Of a stretch of 7,245 bases of DNA, positions 1 to 6,208 are shown piece after piece. A program made the translations under genes and the position numbers. Position 1 is the first letter of the stretch. Every line of letters starts with the position of its first letter. The notes below the pieces were generated by a model. It did no database searches. It was not told where the DNA came from and saw only the letters and a program-made list of their open reading frames with translations. Location: the NCBI GenBank assembly GCA_023137075.1, contig JAGLQA010000029.1, positions 1 through 7,245 on the forward strand, written 5' to 3'. The stretch comes from Candidatus Aminicenantota bacterium (GTDB lineage Bacteria > Acidobacteriota > Aminicenantia > UBA2199).

Positions 1-1406
1 CCGTCGAGTTTCTTCAGCTCCTCTTCGATTGCAGCGAAACCTTTACTATTGTATATCGTATAAACCCGGTCGAAATGACGCTTATATTTTTCCTCTGCTT
101 CGGATATCTCTTCGATATACTGCATGTACTCGGTAAGTTCACCGGCCCTGTCTTCTTCATCCTCCCGGAGCACTTCTTGCAATTCGGCGGACAGGGTCTC
201 CCATACCCGGTCCCGCTCTTCCGGGGTGGCGTACCAGGAGGTGAAAAACTCGAGCAGATACCGGGTTCTACCCCTAACTGCCCGTGAGTGGTTCATCTGG
301 TGCCAGATGCGGAAAAACCGTTCGGGGATAATATAAACCGTGCGCTTGTGACGTCGCGGCTCCCGGCGGATATAACCGGTGCGCTCCAACCGGGTAATCA
401 GCGAACGAACGGTTTTCGGATCGATTCGCGCTTCTTTTGCCAGTTCCGTGGGCGTGCATCCCTGGGCCATTAATGCCATTCGTTCTAATAGCCCGGCTTC
501 TTGCTCGCTGATTTCTTTCATCCTGTCCTGGTAAAAGGGCGTAATCTTGTCCAACAGGCTTTCAAGCTCGGTTTTTACATCGCTTATGCTGCGATTGGCT
601 ACCAGGTCGTAGAGCATAATGGTCAGGCGGGGATTACCCCCGGTAAAGTGATAGAGGGCCAACAATTGGGGTTTCAACTTCTCTAAATAGTATTCGATAA
701 ATTCCGTATTGTTTTCCAGCAGGGCTATTTTGCGCAGCATCTCTTGCTGTTCCGCGGGACTTAACTCTTCCAGGAGTTTCACCCGGAAAAATTCAAACAG
801 GGGTTCTTCCGGGGTGGTGACGGCGTTTAAATAAGTGGGGGAAGTGCTGATCAGGACTAACCAATCTTCTTCGATCAGGATTTTCCTGAGCAAGTGAAGT
901 TCTTCTTTGTACTTGAATTGATTTTCGAAGACCCGGTTCACATTCTCTACCATTAGTAGGACGCCGCGGTTGTGTTTTTGAAAAAATTGCCGGAACCCAT
1001 CTAAGGATAAATCGACGACTCTTTTATCATCGCTGTCGTACCGCACCGCTGCATATATTCCTTCAACTTCGTTATCACCCGTTTTCTCCGCTAAGATACC
1101 TAAGGCCTGGATGAGCAGGTTGGCTACCGATGTGATCCCGTATGCATCTTCCGAGAGAGAGAGCGGCTGCCATTTGTTTTTGAGGTTTGGATTCATTTCG
1201 ATGCGATATTCGATAAGCCTTAAAAGATTGGTCTTACCGATTCCGCGGGGGCCTATTATAAGGTAGTGCTGCCTGGAATTCCCGGGCTGCCATTTTTCTA
1301 ATTTTCCTAAAATTTCCTTTATAAAAGGATCCCTGCCTACAAAGGTTTTCTCAAGCTGTTCCGGGGGTGTCCGCTGGGGCCGAAACACCCTCAATGTATG
1401 GTGCAT
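1..1406 (-). CDS. AAA/STAND-like ATPase with winged-helix domain, C-terminus off the left edge
   Basis: This frame stays open from ATG 1406 to the window edge, giving 468 complete codons and no stop, so the C-terminus is missing. Residues 23-30 (FVGRDPFI) open the ATPase module as in AAA_16/ORC-like proteins. Walker A is GPRGIGKTN at 52-60. The Walker B strand is VLLMVEN at 149-155, with E-N where D-E is usual. A sensor-1-like strand (WLVLISTSP) is at 182-190 and a sensor-2-like GGNPR at 256-260. Residues about 300-365 form a MarR-like winged helix (TPTELAKEARIDPKTVRSL), followed by an RFFRIWHQM segment and a charged helical tail that may begin a TPR-like region. AAGGAGG at 1415-1421, 8 nt before the ATG, supports the start. 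It is the second gene of an operon, 42 bp after another ATPase gene. Family knowledge suggests an ATP-driven signalling or DNA-binding switch; substrate and partner cannot be read from sequence. Sure of the fold class, not of the role. Confidence 0.85.
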   Translation of the reverse strand, partial: MHHTLRVFRPQRTPPEQLEKTFVGRDPFIKEILGKLEKWQPGNSRQHYLIIGPRGIGKTNLLRLIEYRIEMNPNLKNKWQPLSLSEDAYGITSVANLLIQALGILAEKTGDNEVEGIYAAVRYDSDDKRVVDLSLDGFRQFFQKHNRGVLLMVENVNRVFENQFKYKEELHLLRKILIEEDWLVLISTSPTYLNAVTTPEEPLFEFFRVKLLEELSPAEQQEMLRKIALLENNTEFIEYYLEKLKPQLLALYHFTGGNPRLTIMLYDLVANRSISDVKTELESLLDKITPFYQDRMKEISEQEAGLLERMALMAQGCTPTELAKEARIDPKTVRSLITRLERTGYIRREPRRHKRTVYIIPERFFRIWHQMNHSRAVRGRTRYLLEFFTSWYATPEERDRVWETLSAELQEVLREDEEDRAGELTEYMQYIEEISEAEEKYKRHFDRVYTIYNSKGFAAIEEELKKLD

Positions 1407-1414
1407 ATCCCAAT

Positions 1415-1421
1415 CCTCCTT
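1415..1421 (-). promoter_or_regulatory. Ribosome binding site of the second ATPase gene
   Basis: The minus strand reads AAGGAGG, a full match to the anti-Shine-Dalgarno, 8 nt before ATG 1406. It fixes the start of a gene that runs off the window. It lies in the 42-bp gap after the upstream ATPase gene, which has no terminator-like hairpin, so the two genes are probably co-transcribed but separately initiated in translation. Confidence 0.85.
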
Positions 1422-1448
1422 GAAAATCCTTTTTTAAAAATTACCCCG

Positions 1449-2660
1449 TTATTTCCAACCGTAATGGGTCTTCCACCATATTTTCAGCACCCGGCTGAAG
1501 AAGGAATACGTACTGTCTCCCGAGGTGATGTAAAAATCATTTCCCAGCTTATTCATTAAATGCATAAAGTTCTCTCGCGACTGCGTACCCGGCGCCAGGT
1601 TGCAGGTTTTCAAGTAAACCTGGTAAAGCGTATCTCTTTTTACCGCTTCTTCGGCCCGCGATAATATACCCAAAATATCTTTGGCTGACCGCCCTTCACA
1701 GTCCGAATAATAGGGATATTGATCTATTCTTGAACGATAATGGAGGAATACGGCGGAAGTTGAACCGCCGAGTAAATCTTCATCGAATACCTCTTTGACT
1801 ATTTGGGGGGTTACATCACACTGCAAAACTCTGACCTTGTCAAAGATCGCACTGAGTAAAACCGCTAAAAAGTACGGGATGGGCTCGCCGATTGTTTCGC
1901 TGACCGTCTTTTTTACATCCTCCGTCAATTCGATGCCGTTGGCTGAAAAGATCTCCTCTATATATTTTTTAGCGGTTTTCTCAGAAAAGGGGGATAGTTT
2001 TATGATATGAATGTCGTTTATTGTGTCTACCAATCCCTTGTAATCAAGAGTCGATACTAAGTTGATTGAACCGCCAACCAGGAACCGTGCTTTCGTGTCC
2101 GGGGCCGTGCGTAGGGAACGAAACCAGTGGAGTAATTGTTTCGCCTCTTCGTAATCCTTATTCAAAATGTTATTAACCATAATCGGGAATTCGTCGATTA
2201 TTAAGAGTAAGGGCTTTCTCTCTTTTGTCAACAATAACTTGATTTGTTCTCCGTAATCAAGCCATTTTTTCTGCACATCCGTCTTTTCCCTTAATTCTAC
2301 TTTTAAGCCGCCAAAATCTATACTCGAAGGTAAATTACGTAGGAATTTACCGAATTTTTTTGTTTCCGTCCAGATTTCTTTAGCTAAGCGCATGAAATGG
2401 CCCTGTTTTATGAGTTTCGCAATTAGTTCTATAATAAACTCAGCCGCGGAATTAATATATTCCACATCTATATATATCGGGATGAATTGATCGCGGGGAT
2501 AATCGAGCAGTTTATACATTGCTCCTGTTTTTCCGAACCTTCTTGGCGCAACAAGCAGTACATTGTCTTTTTTTAAATGGGCCCATATGTTATCAATTAA
2601 ATCCTCCTGCCCGAAATAGTCTTCTCCCCTGGGGACTGTACCGATAACCAATTCCGGCAT
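1449..2660 (-). CDS. AAA ATPase of the archaeal-ATPase (PF01637-like) type, 403 aa
   Basis: Complete P-loop ATPase. Residues 10-22 (PRGEDYFGQEDLI) are the usual lead-in. Walker A is APRRFGKT at 38-45, where the PRRxGKT form is typical of the archaeal-type ATPase/STAND-like group. Walker B is intact (LLLIIDE, 151-157). A sensor-1-like strand is at 192-200 (RFLVGGSIN) and a GEPIPYF segment at 258-264 takes the sensor-2 position. The C-terminal about 80 residues look like a winged helix ending in YSFFSRVLKIWW, the yrF-xx-LlrxWW ending common in this family. No signal peptide or membrane segment is apparent, so it is probably cytosolic. I chose ATG 2660 rather than the in-frame ATG 2684 because AAAGGAGGTG sits 5 nt before 2660, while 2684 has no ribosome binding site and would place the site inside the coding region. 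First gene of a two-ATPase operon behind a strong promoter and palindromic operator. The biological role is unknown. Confidence 0.88.
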   Translation of the reverse strand: MPELVIGTVPRGEDYFGQEDLIDNIWAHLKKDNVLLVAPRRFGKTGAMYKLLDYPRDQFIPIYIDVEYINSAAEFIIELIAKLIKQGHFMRLAKEIWTETKKFGKFLRNLPSSIDFGGLKVELREKTDVQKKWLDYGEQIKLLLTKERKPLLLIIDEFPIMVNNILNKDYEEAKQLLHWFRSLRTAPDTKARFLVGGSINLVSTLDYKGLVDTINDIHIIKLSPFSEKTAKKYIEEIFSANGIELTEDVKKTVSETIGEPIPYFLAVLLSAIFDKVRVLQCDVTPQIVKEVFDEDLLGGSTSAVFLHYRSRIDQYPYYSDCEGRSAKDILGILSRAEEAVKRDTLYQVYLKTCNLAPGTQSRENFMHLMNKLGNDFYITSGDSTYSFFSRVLKIWWKTHYGWK

Positions 2661-2665
2661 AGAAA

Positions 2666-2675
2666 CACCTCCTTT
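2666..2675 (-). promoter_or_regulatory. Ribosome binding site deciding the start of the first ATPase gene
   Basis: The minus strand reads AAAGGAGGTG, near-perfect complementarity to the 16S 3' end, with 7 nt from GGAGG to ATG 2660. It lies downstream of the alternative in-frame ATG at 2684, so the first eight residues of the longer reading (MLNKGGVS) are most likely untranslated leader. Confidence 0.88.
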
Positions 2676-2688
2676 ATTAAGCATTAAT

Positions 2689-2730
2689 CATGGGCAACAA
2701 AATTGTTGCGCAACAAAATTGTTGCCCATG
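2689..2730. promoter_or_regulatory. 42-bp double palindrome, probable operator of the ATPase operon
   Basis: Two abutting identical copies of GCAACAAAATTGTTGC (2694-2709 and 2710-2725) are flanked by CATGG and CCATG. Each copy is itself palindromic apart from its two central bases. The junction makes a perfect 14-bp palindrome, TTGTTGCGCAACAA (2703-2716), and the whole 42 bp is symmetric about 2709/2710 except for the A/T-only centres of the two copies. It begins 4 bp downstream of the minus-strand -10 box and covers the predicted start of transcription. This is the classic position for a repressor that blocks initiation, and two adjacent sites suggest cooperative binding of two dimers. It would also form a long hairpin at the 5' end of the mRNA, so an RNA-level role is possible. 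The binding protein is not identifiable; either winged-helix ATPase is a candidate. Confidence 0.82.
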
Positions 2731-2733
2731 GTA

Positions 2734-2762
2734 ATTATAAGAGATGTTCGTAAAAAAGTCAA
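2734..2762 (-). promoter_or_regulatory. Sigma-A promoter of the two-ATPase operon
   Basis: On the minus strand, -35 TTGACT (2757-2762, 5/6 match) and -10 TATAAT (2734-2739, 6/6) are separated by exactly 17 bp. Transcription would start near 2727, inside the double palindrome, giving a leader of about 67 nt before ATG 2660. Such a strong promoter directly over a palindromic site suggests a gene pair kept repressed and then fully induced. Predicted only. Confidence 0.82.
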
Positions 2763-2792
2763 ATTATCAAAAAAAACCGGTTCCGATAATTT
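2761..2792. repeat. 8-bp inverted repeat between the divergent promoters
   Basis: AAATTATC (2761-2768) and GATAATTT (2785-2792) are exact reverse complements 16 bp apart, with a small palindrome AACCGGTT (2775-2782) inside. The left arm overlaps the last two bases of the minus-strand -35 box (2757-2762), and the right arm ends 12 bp before the plus-strand -35 box. It could be a second regulator site for either or both promoters, but the region is AT-rich and an 8-bp pair may be chance. Confidence 0.4.
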
Positions 2793-2804
2793 AAAAAATC
2801 GATA

Positions 2805-2834
2805 TTGAAAAAACAGATGCACTAATGCTATAAT
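2805..2834 (+). promoter_or_regulatory. Sigma-A promoter of the PhzF-family gene
   Basis: TTGAAA (2805-2810, 5/6) and TATAAT (2829-2834, 6/6) are separated by 18 bp. Transcription would start near 2841, giving a leader of about 115 nt before ATG 2956. I see no riboswitch-like or terminator-like structure in that leader. The promoter is divergent from the ATPase operon promoter, with about 70 bp between the two -10 boxes' outer regions. Confidence 0.7.
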
Positions 2835-2955
2835 AATTGGCCGGGAATTGGAAATGTTGAAGGATTTTTAGTAATTCTAAATTCTTTCATTTTTCGATTT
2901 TTTCTCGCTTCGGATGTACACCCGTCCCGCAGCGAATAAAGTTGAGGAGTAACAA

Positions 2956-3744
2956 ATGAAACGTAAAATGTACCAGGTTGACGCCTTTACGATCGGCAAT
3001 CAGCCTTTCACCGGCAATCCTGCCGCGGTTTGTCCATTGGAAGAGTGGTTGGATAAAGAGATCATGCTGAAAATCGCGGCTGAAAATAACCTTTCCGAAA
3101 CAGCATTCTTTGTAAAAAGAGGGAATAAATTCGAATTGAAATGGTTTACTCCGAAAATCGAAGTAGACCTGTGCGGTCATGCCACCCTGGCTTCGGCCCA
3201 TGTCCTATTTACCTGTATGAAATATGCTGAGGAGGAGGTCGTCTTTTCTACCATGAGCGGCGAACTCAGGGTAACGCGAAAAGATAACCTGCTCACACTG
3301 GATTTTCCCGCAGCGAAAGCAGCTCGGGTTCCAGCCCTGCCCCGGTTGGGGAAATCGCTTGGCAAAAACCCGGTGGAGATATATAAATCCCGCGACTACT
3401 TGGCCCTGTTTGAGAGTGAGGAAGATATACTAAGTATTGAACCGGACTTTGTACTTCTCTCCCAATTGGACTGCCTGGGCATCATGATTACGGCACGGGG
3501 CAGCCATTCCGATTTCGTGTCCCGTTTTTTTGCACCCGCAGCCGGCGTGAACGAAGACCCGGTTACCGGTTCCGCTCATACTACTCTTATCCCCTTCTGG
3601 TCCGAGAGGTTGCATAAAAAAAACCTGCACGCTTTCCAATTGTCGGAAAGAAGGGGGGAGTTGTTTTGCGAAGACTGTGGTGACAGGGTCAAAATCAGCG
3701 GCCGGGCAGTCACCTACATGACCGGTGAAATCGACATCTGTTGA
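2956..3744 (+). CDS. PhzF/YddE-family isomerase-like protein, 262 aa
   Basis: A diaminopimelate-epimerase-fold protein of the PhzF family. Family motifs appear in order: QVDAFT at 7-12, FTGNPAAV at 18-25, NNLSETAFF at 44-52 with E48 matching the catalytic glutamate of PhzF, CGHATLAS at 73-80 with H75, and GVNEDPVTGSAH at 197-208 with D201. The length is normal for the short YddE-like branch. PhzF itself isomerises DHHA in phenazine synthesis, but no phenazine genes are near, so the substrate is unknown; most such proteins in Firmicutes are uncharacterised cytosolic isomerases. The usual RGGE near the C-terminus reads R-R-G-E here (R232-E235). GAGGAGT at 2944-2950, 5 nt before the ATG, supports the start. 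The gene is transcribed alone, divergent from the ATPase pair, and converges on the glycosyltransferase with 5 bp between stop codons. Family assignment is firm, reaction is not. Confidence 0.9.
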   Translation: MKRKMYQVDAFTIGNQPFTGNPAAVCPLEEWLDKEIMLKIAAENNLSETAFFVKRGNKFELKWFTPKIEVDLCGHATLASAHVLFTCMKYAEEEVVFSTMSGELRVTRKDNLLTLDFPAAKAARVPALPRLGKSLGKNPVEIYKSRDYLALFESEEDILSIEPDFVLLSQLDCLGIMITARGSHSDFVSRFFAPAAGVNEDPVTGSAHTTLIPFWSERLHKKNLHAFQLSERRGELFCEDCGDRVKISGRAVTYMTGEIDIC

Positions 3745-3749
3745 TTCAA

Positions 3750-4907
3750 TTAAACCTTTGTTGCAATTACCGGCATAGAGCGATACAGCTTCTCCTGGGC
3801 TCTTACCATAAAATCGGCATCCCAATGGGAGAAATCTTCATTAAAAAGGGCCAGCCGCTCCCGCTCCCCGGGATTCTCGATAAGATACAAAATCTTTTGC
3901 GCAAACACTTTATGATCGGAAACATCGACCAGGTATCCGTTCCGGTTCTCCCTGACAACTTCCCTGTTCCCCGGTATGTCACTCACTACCACGGCCTTTC
4001 TCTTCAATCGCAATTGGACCAAACTCTGGGGTAAACCTTCCCACAAAGCGGTCGAAATGCCGATATCGAAAAGATCGATCGCTTCCTCGATGGCAAAGAT
4101 AAAACCGGGCAGCCGGAAATGGTTAAAAATATCCCGTTTTTTTAGCTCTGCTTCAATCTCCGGTCGCAAATCACCGTCGCCGGCTGTAAAAAAAACCACA
4201 TCCTTTCGTTTCGCTAAAACCAGTTCCGCAATGTCGATTAAGTGAAACAATCCCTTTTGCGGCTTAAAGGGCGCTATAATCCCGCAGACAAAATCCCTTT
4301 CGCGAATGTTGTATTTCGCCCGCAGCGATTTCGTGTCTTTTATTTTTGTTAAAAATTTACCCAGGGGAAATCCGCTCCTGATAAGGGAGTAATTGTCCTT
4401 CTTTAATATCTTTTTCTTCCTGGCAATGCGTATATCATCTTTGGCGACAAACACAAAATGAGTTGTTAACCGGCCGGCAATTTTTTCGGTCCATTCAAAT
4501 AACTTTCTTTTTAAAAATGATTGGAATGGTGAAAAGGGAAATCCGTGGACCGAGTGTATGGCCGCGGGAATTCCCTTCCTGCGCAGCGAAAGCGCGACAA
4601 TCCTGCCGATAATACCGGCTTTGGATGAGTGCGTGTGAATGATGTGGGGTTTAATTTTTTTTAAAATTCTTTTTATTTGTGAAAAAGCCCGCATATCTTT
4701 CACGGGATTTATTTCCCGTACCAGGTCCTTTATAATGATAAATTTGTCCCTTTTTTGAATCCTGCCGGTGAGAATACCACCGGACCCGCTGAGCAGGTAA
4801 ACGTCAAATTCAGTGTCATCTAAGTGCTCATAGGTATAGATCGTGTTCACCTGTGCGCCGCCTAACTCAAGCTTCGTGATAATATGAACAACTTTAATTT
4901 TTTTCAT
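3750..4907 (-). CDS. GT4-family (GT-B) glycosyltransferase, 385 aa
   Basis: Cytosolic GT-B fold transferase with two Rossmann-like halves. The N-terminal acceptor half (about 1-180) carries VHIITKLELGGAQ at 7-19, HTHSSKAGIIGR at 91-102 and HSVHGFPF at 118-125, all typical of GT4 enzymes of capsule and exopolysaccharide clusters. The C-terminal sugar-nucleotide half (about 200-350) carries GIIAPFKPQKG at 209-219, TAGDG at 241-245, and WEGLPQSLVQ at 289-298. In most GT4 enzymes the last motif ends in glutamate, E(X7)E; here the second position is Q298 (codon at 4014-4016). No N-terminal signal or obvious transmembrane helix. The nearest Shine-Dalgarno-like GGAG is about 14 nt before ATG 4907, so initiation may be weak, but the MKKIKVVHI start matches the family. 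It lies 49 bp after rfbB in the same orientation and probably uses or works beside an rfbB-derived deoxysugar (inference). Donor and acceptor cannot be read. Confidence 0.9.
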   Translation of the reverse strand: MKKIKVVHIITKLELGGAQVNTIYTYEHLDDTEFDVYLLSGSGGILTGRIQKRDKFIIIKDLVREINPVKDMRAFSQIKRILKKIKPHIIHTHSSKAGIIGRIVALSLRRKGIPAAIHSVHGFPFSPFQSFLKRKLFEWTEKIAGRLTTHFVFVAKDDIRIARKKKILKKDNYSLIRSGFPLGKFLTKIKDTKSLRAKYNIRERDFVCGIIAPFKPQKGLFHLIDIAELVLAKRKDVVFFTAGDGDLRPEIEAELKKRDIFNHFRLPGFIFAIEEAIDLFDIGISTALWEGLPQSLVQLRLKRKAVVVSDIPGNREVVRENRNGYLVDVSDHKVFAQKILYLIENPGERERLALFNEDFSHWDADFMVRAQEKLYRSMPVIATKV

Positions 4908-4956
4908 TAAAAATCAAACTTACTCCGGAGACCTTTGAGATGGCCCGCAGGGGCTT

Positions 4957-6072
4957 CTACGGCTGCCCGCGCCGGGGACCGTAGTTTTGGTTAAGCCACT
5001 TTTTATATTCGCCGCTGCGCACATGCTCTACCCAGCCGGGATTATCGATATACCATTGAACGGTCTGGCGTAACCCTTCGGGGAAATCCGTCTCAGGCCG
5101 CCACTGCAACTCCTCCTTGATTTTGTCACAATTGACCGCGTAACGCCGGTCATGACCGGGCCGGTCTTTTACATAGGTAATCAAATCTTTGTATTCCTTA
5201 ATACCAGCGGGAAAATTCACCCGCTTCGGGTTGTCTTTTAGCGGGTACATCTCTTCCAGGATGTCGCAGATGGCCGTTACCACTTCGACATTCGTTTTTT
5301 CGGACTCTCCGCCGATATTGTAATCTTCACCCCGTTTCCCCTTTTTCACCACGGCCAGGATGGCCGCGCAGTGGTCGACCACATAGAGCCAATCACGAAT
5401 GTTTTTTCCGTCCCCGTATATGGGCAGGGGCTTGCCGTCCATGGCATTGGTGACCATCAAGGGGATCAGTTTTTCCGGGAAATGATAGGGGCCGTAATTG
5501 TTGGAACAATTGGAAATAGTAACCGGCAGCCCATATGTAAAAAAATAGGACTTTACTAAGTGACAGGCGGATGCTTTGGAGGCAGAATAAGGGCTGCGGG
5601 GATCAAAGGGAGTATGTTCGTAAAAATAACCGGTTTCTCCCAAAGACCCGTAAACCTCATCCGTTGATATATAATGAAACAGGACATCTTTCCTGTTTTG
5701 CCAGTATTTCCGCGCCGCTTCCAACAGGATGAAGGTGCCCTGGATATTGGACCGGATAAATTCCGCCGGTCCGTAAATCGACCGGTCCACATGGGATTCG
5801 GCGGCAAAATGAATGACCGAGTCGACATTATATTTCTTAAAAATCTCCTGCAAAGGTTCCGTATCGCAGATGTCGACTTTTTCAAAAAAATAGCGGCTGT
5901 TACCGTAAGACCGGTCAATCTCAACCAGGTTTTCCAGGTTACCGGCATAGGTCAGCACGTCCACATTGATAATCCTACCCTGAAAAGAAGAATTCTTGAA
6001 GATATGGTGGATGAAATTACTGCCGATAAAACCGGCCCCCCCGGTAACCAGAACATTTTTTGGCCAAAACAT
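4957..6072 (-). CDS. rfbB: dTDP-glucose 4,6-dehydratase, 371 aa
   Basis: Extended short-chain dehydrogenase converting dTDP-D-glucose to dTDP-4-keto-6-deoxy-D-glucose with bound NAD, the second step of dTDP-rhamnose synthesis and an entry to other deoxysugars. The NAD-binding glycine motif GGAGFIGS is at 11-18, followed by the family signature NVDVLTYAGNLENL (36-49). HFAAESHVDRSI is at 88-99, and the catalytic TDE (T137, D138, E139) lies in STDEVYG. YSASK gives catalytic Y162 and K166. SNCSNNYGPYHFPEKLIP (187-204) and RDWLYVVDHC (226-235) are also diagnostic. I prefer ATG 6072 over ATG 6093: GGGAG lies 6 nt before 6072, 6093 has no site, and the protein then starts as usual just before the glycine motif. 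The C-terminus is slightly longer than common RfbBs and ends in an RRGQP tail. First gene of a pair with the glycosyltransferase; rfbA, rfbC and rfbD are not in the window. Confidence 0.96.
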   Translation of the reverse strand: MFWPKNVLVTGGAGFIGSNFIHHIFKNSSFQGRIINVDVLTYAGNLENLVEIDRSYGNSRYFFEKVDICDTEPLQEIFKKYNVDSVIHFAAESHVDRSIYGPAEFIRSNIQGTFILLEAARKYWQNRKDVLFHYISTDEVYGSLGETGYFYEHTPFDPRSPYSASKASACHLVKSYFFTYGLPVTISNCSNNYGPYHFPEKLIPLMVTNAMDGKPLPIYGDGKNIRDWLYVVDHCAAILAVVKKGKRGEDYNIGGESEKTNVEVVTAICDILEEMYPLKDNPKRVNFPAGIKEYKDLITYVKDRPGHDRRYAVNCDKIKEELQWRPETDFPEGLRQTVQWYIDNPGWVEHVRSGEYKKWLNQNYGPRRGQP

Positions 6073-6160
6073 TTCAAACTCCCGAATCGCCATGATGAAA
6101 TACTATGGGAAAAACACGATTAACACGCAGCCTGTCAATATCTCTTCTACTCATAAATCG

Positions 6161-6189
6161 ATTATATCATGAAGAACCGGGCTTCGCAA
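6161..6189 (-). promoter_or_regulatory. Sigma-A promoter of rfbB and the glycosyltransferase gene
   Basis: On the minus strand, TTGCGA (6184-6189, 4/6) and a perfect TATAAT (6161-6166) are separated by 17 bp. The start would fall near 6154, giving a leader of about 80 nt to ATG 6072. The -35 box lies about 5 bp from the presumed outer edge of the transposase element, so any ancestral sequence upstream of -40 has been replaced or displaced if the element inserted later. Confidence 0.65.
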
Positions 6190-6208
6190 GAATAATAGGG
6201 GTCGCGTC

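Noticed and set aside
75..686. Several short open frames on both strands at 75-336, 274-459, 288-473 and 501-686
   Set aside because: They lie inside the ATPase coding frame that is open from 1406 to the window edge, have no family features, and are shadows of it.
2661..2684. Upstream in-frame ATG at 2684 as start of the first ATPase
   Set aside because: The strong ribosome binding site 2666-2675 lies downstream of it and points to ATG 2660; nothing precedes 2684.
2745..2750. Possible LexA box near the ATPase promoter (CGAAC on the minus strand)
   Set aside because: Only one half-site is present; the opposite GTTCG half at the right spacing is missing.
3758..3770. TTGTTGCAATTACC resembling half of the ATPase operator
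   Set aside because: It is only a partial match, lacks symmetry and lies in the 3' coding end of the glycosyltransferase; judged coincidental.
2887..3825. Minus-strand open frames at 2887-3201, 3177-3365 and 3430-3825
   Set aside because: They are antisense to the PhzF-family gene, whose motifs and ribosome binding site are clear; no independent coding evidence.
4923..4930. CTCCGGAG palindrome in the rfbB-glycosyltransferase gap
   Set aside because: Eight bases only, no T-run or loop; too short to call a terminator or operator.
6073..6093. Upstream in-frame ATG at 6093 as start of rfbB
   Set aside because: No Shine-Dalgarno before it, while GGGAG precedes ATG 6072, and RfbB proteins start just before the glycine motif.
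6076..6156. Short minus-strand open frame of about 26 codons in the rfbB leader (start near 6156)
   Set aside because: No ribosome binding site, no attenuator-like run of one amino acid, and it just runs out of frame past the rfbB start; most likely chance.
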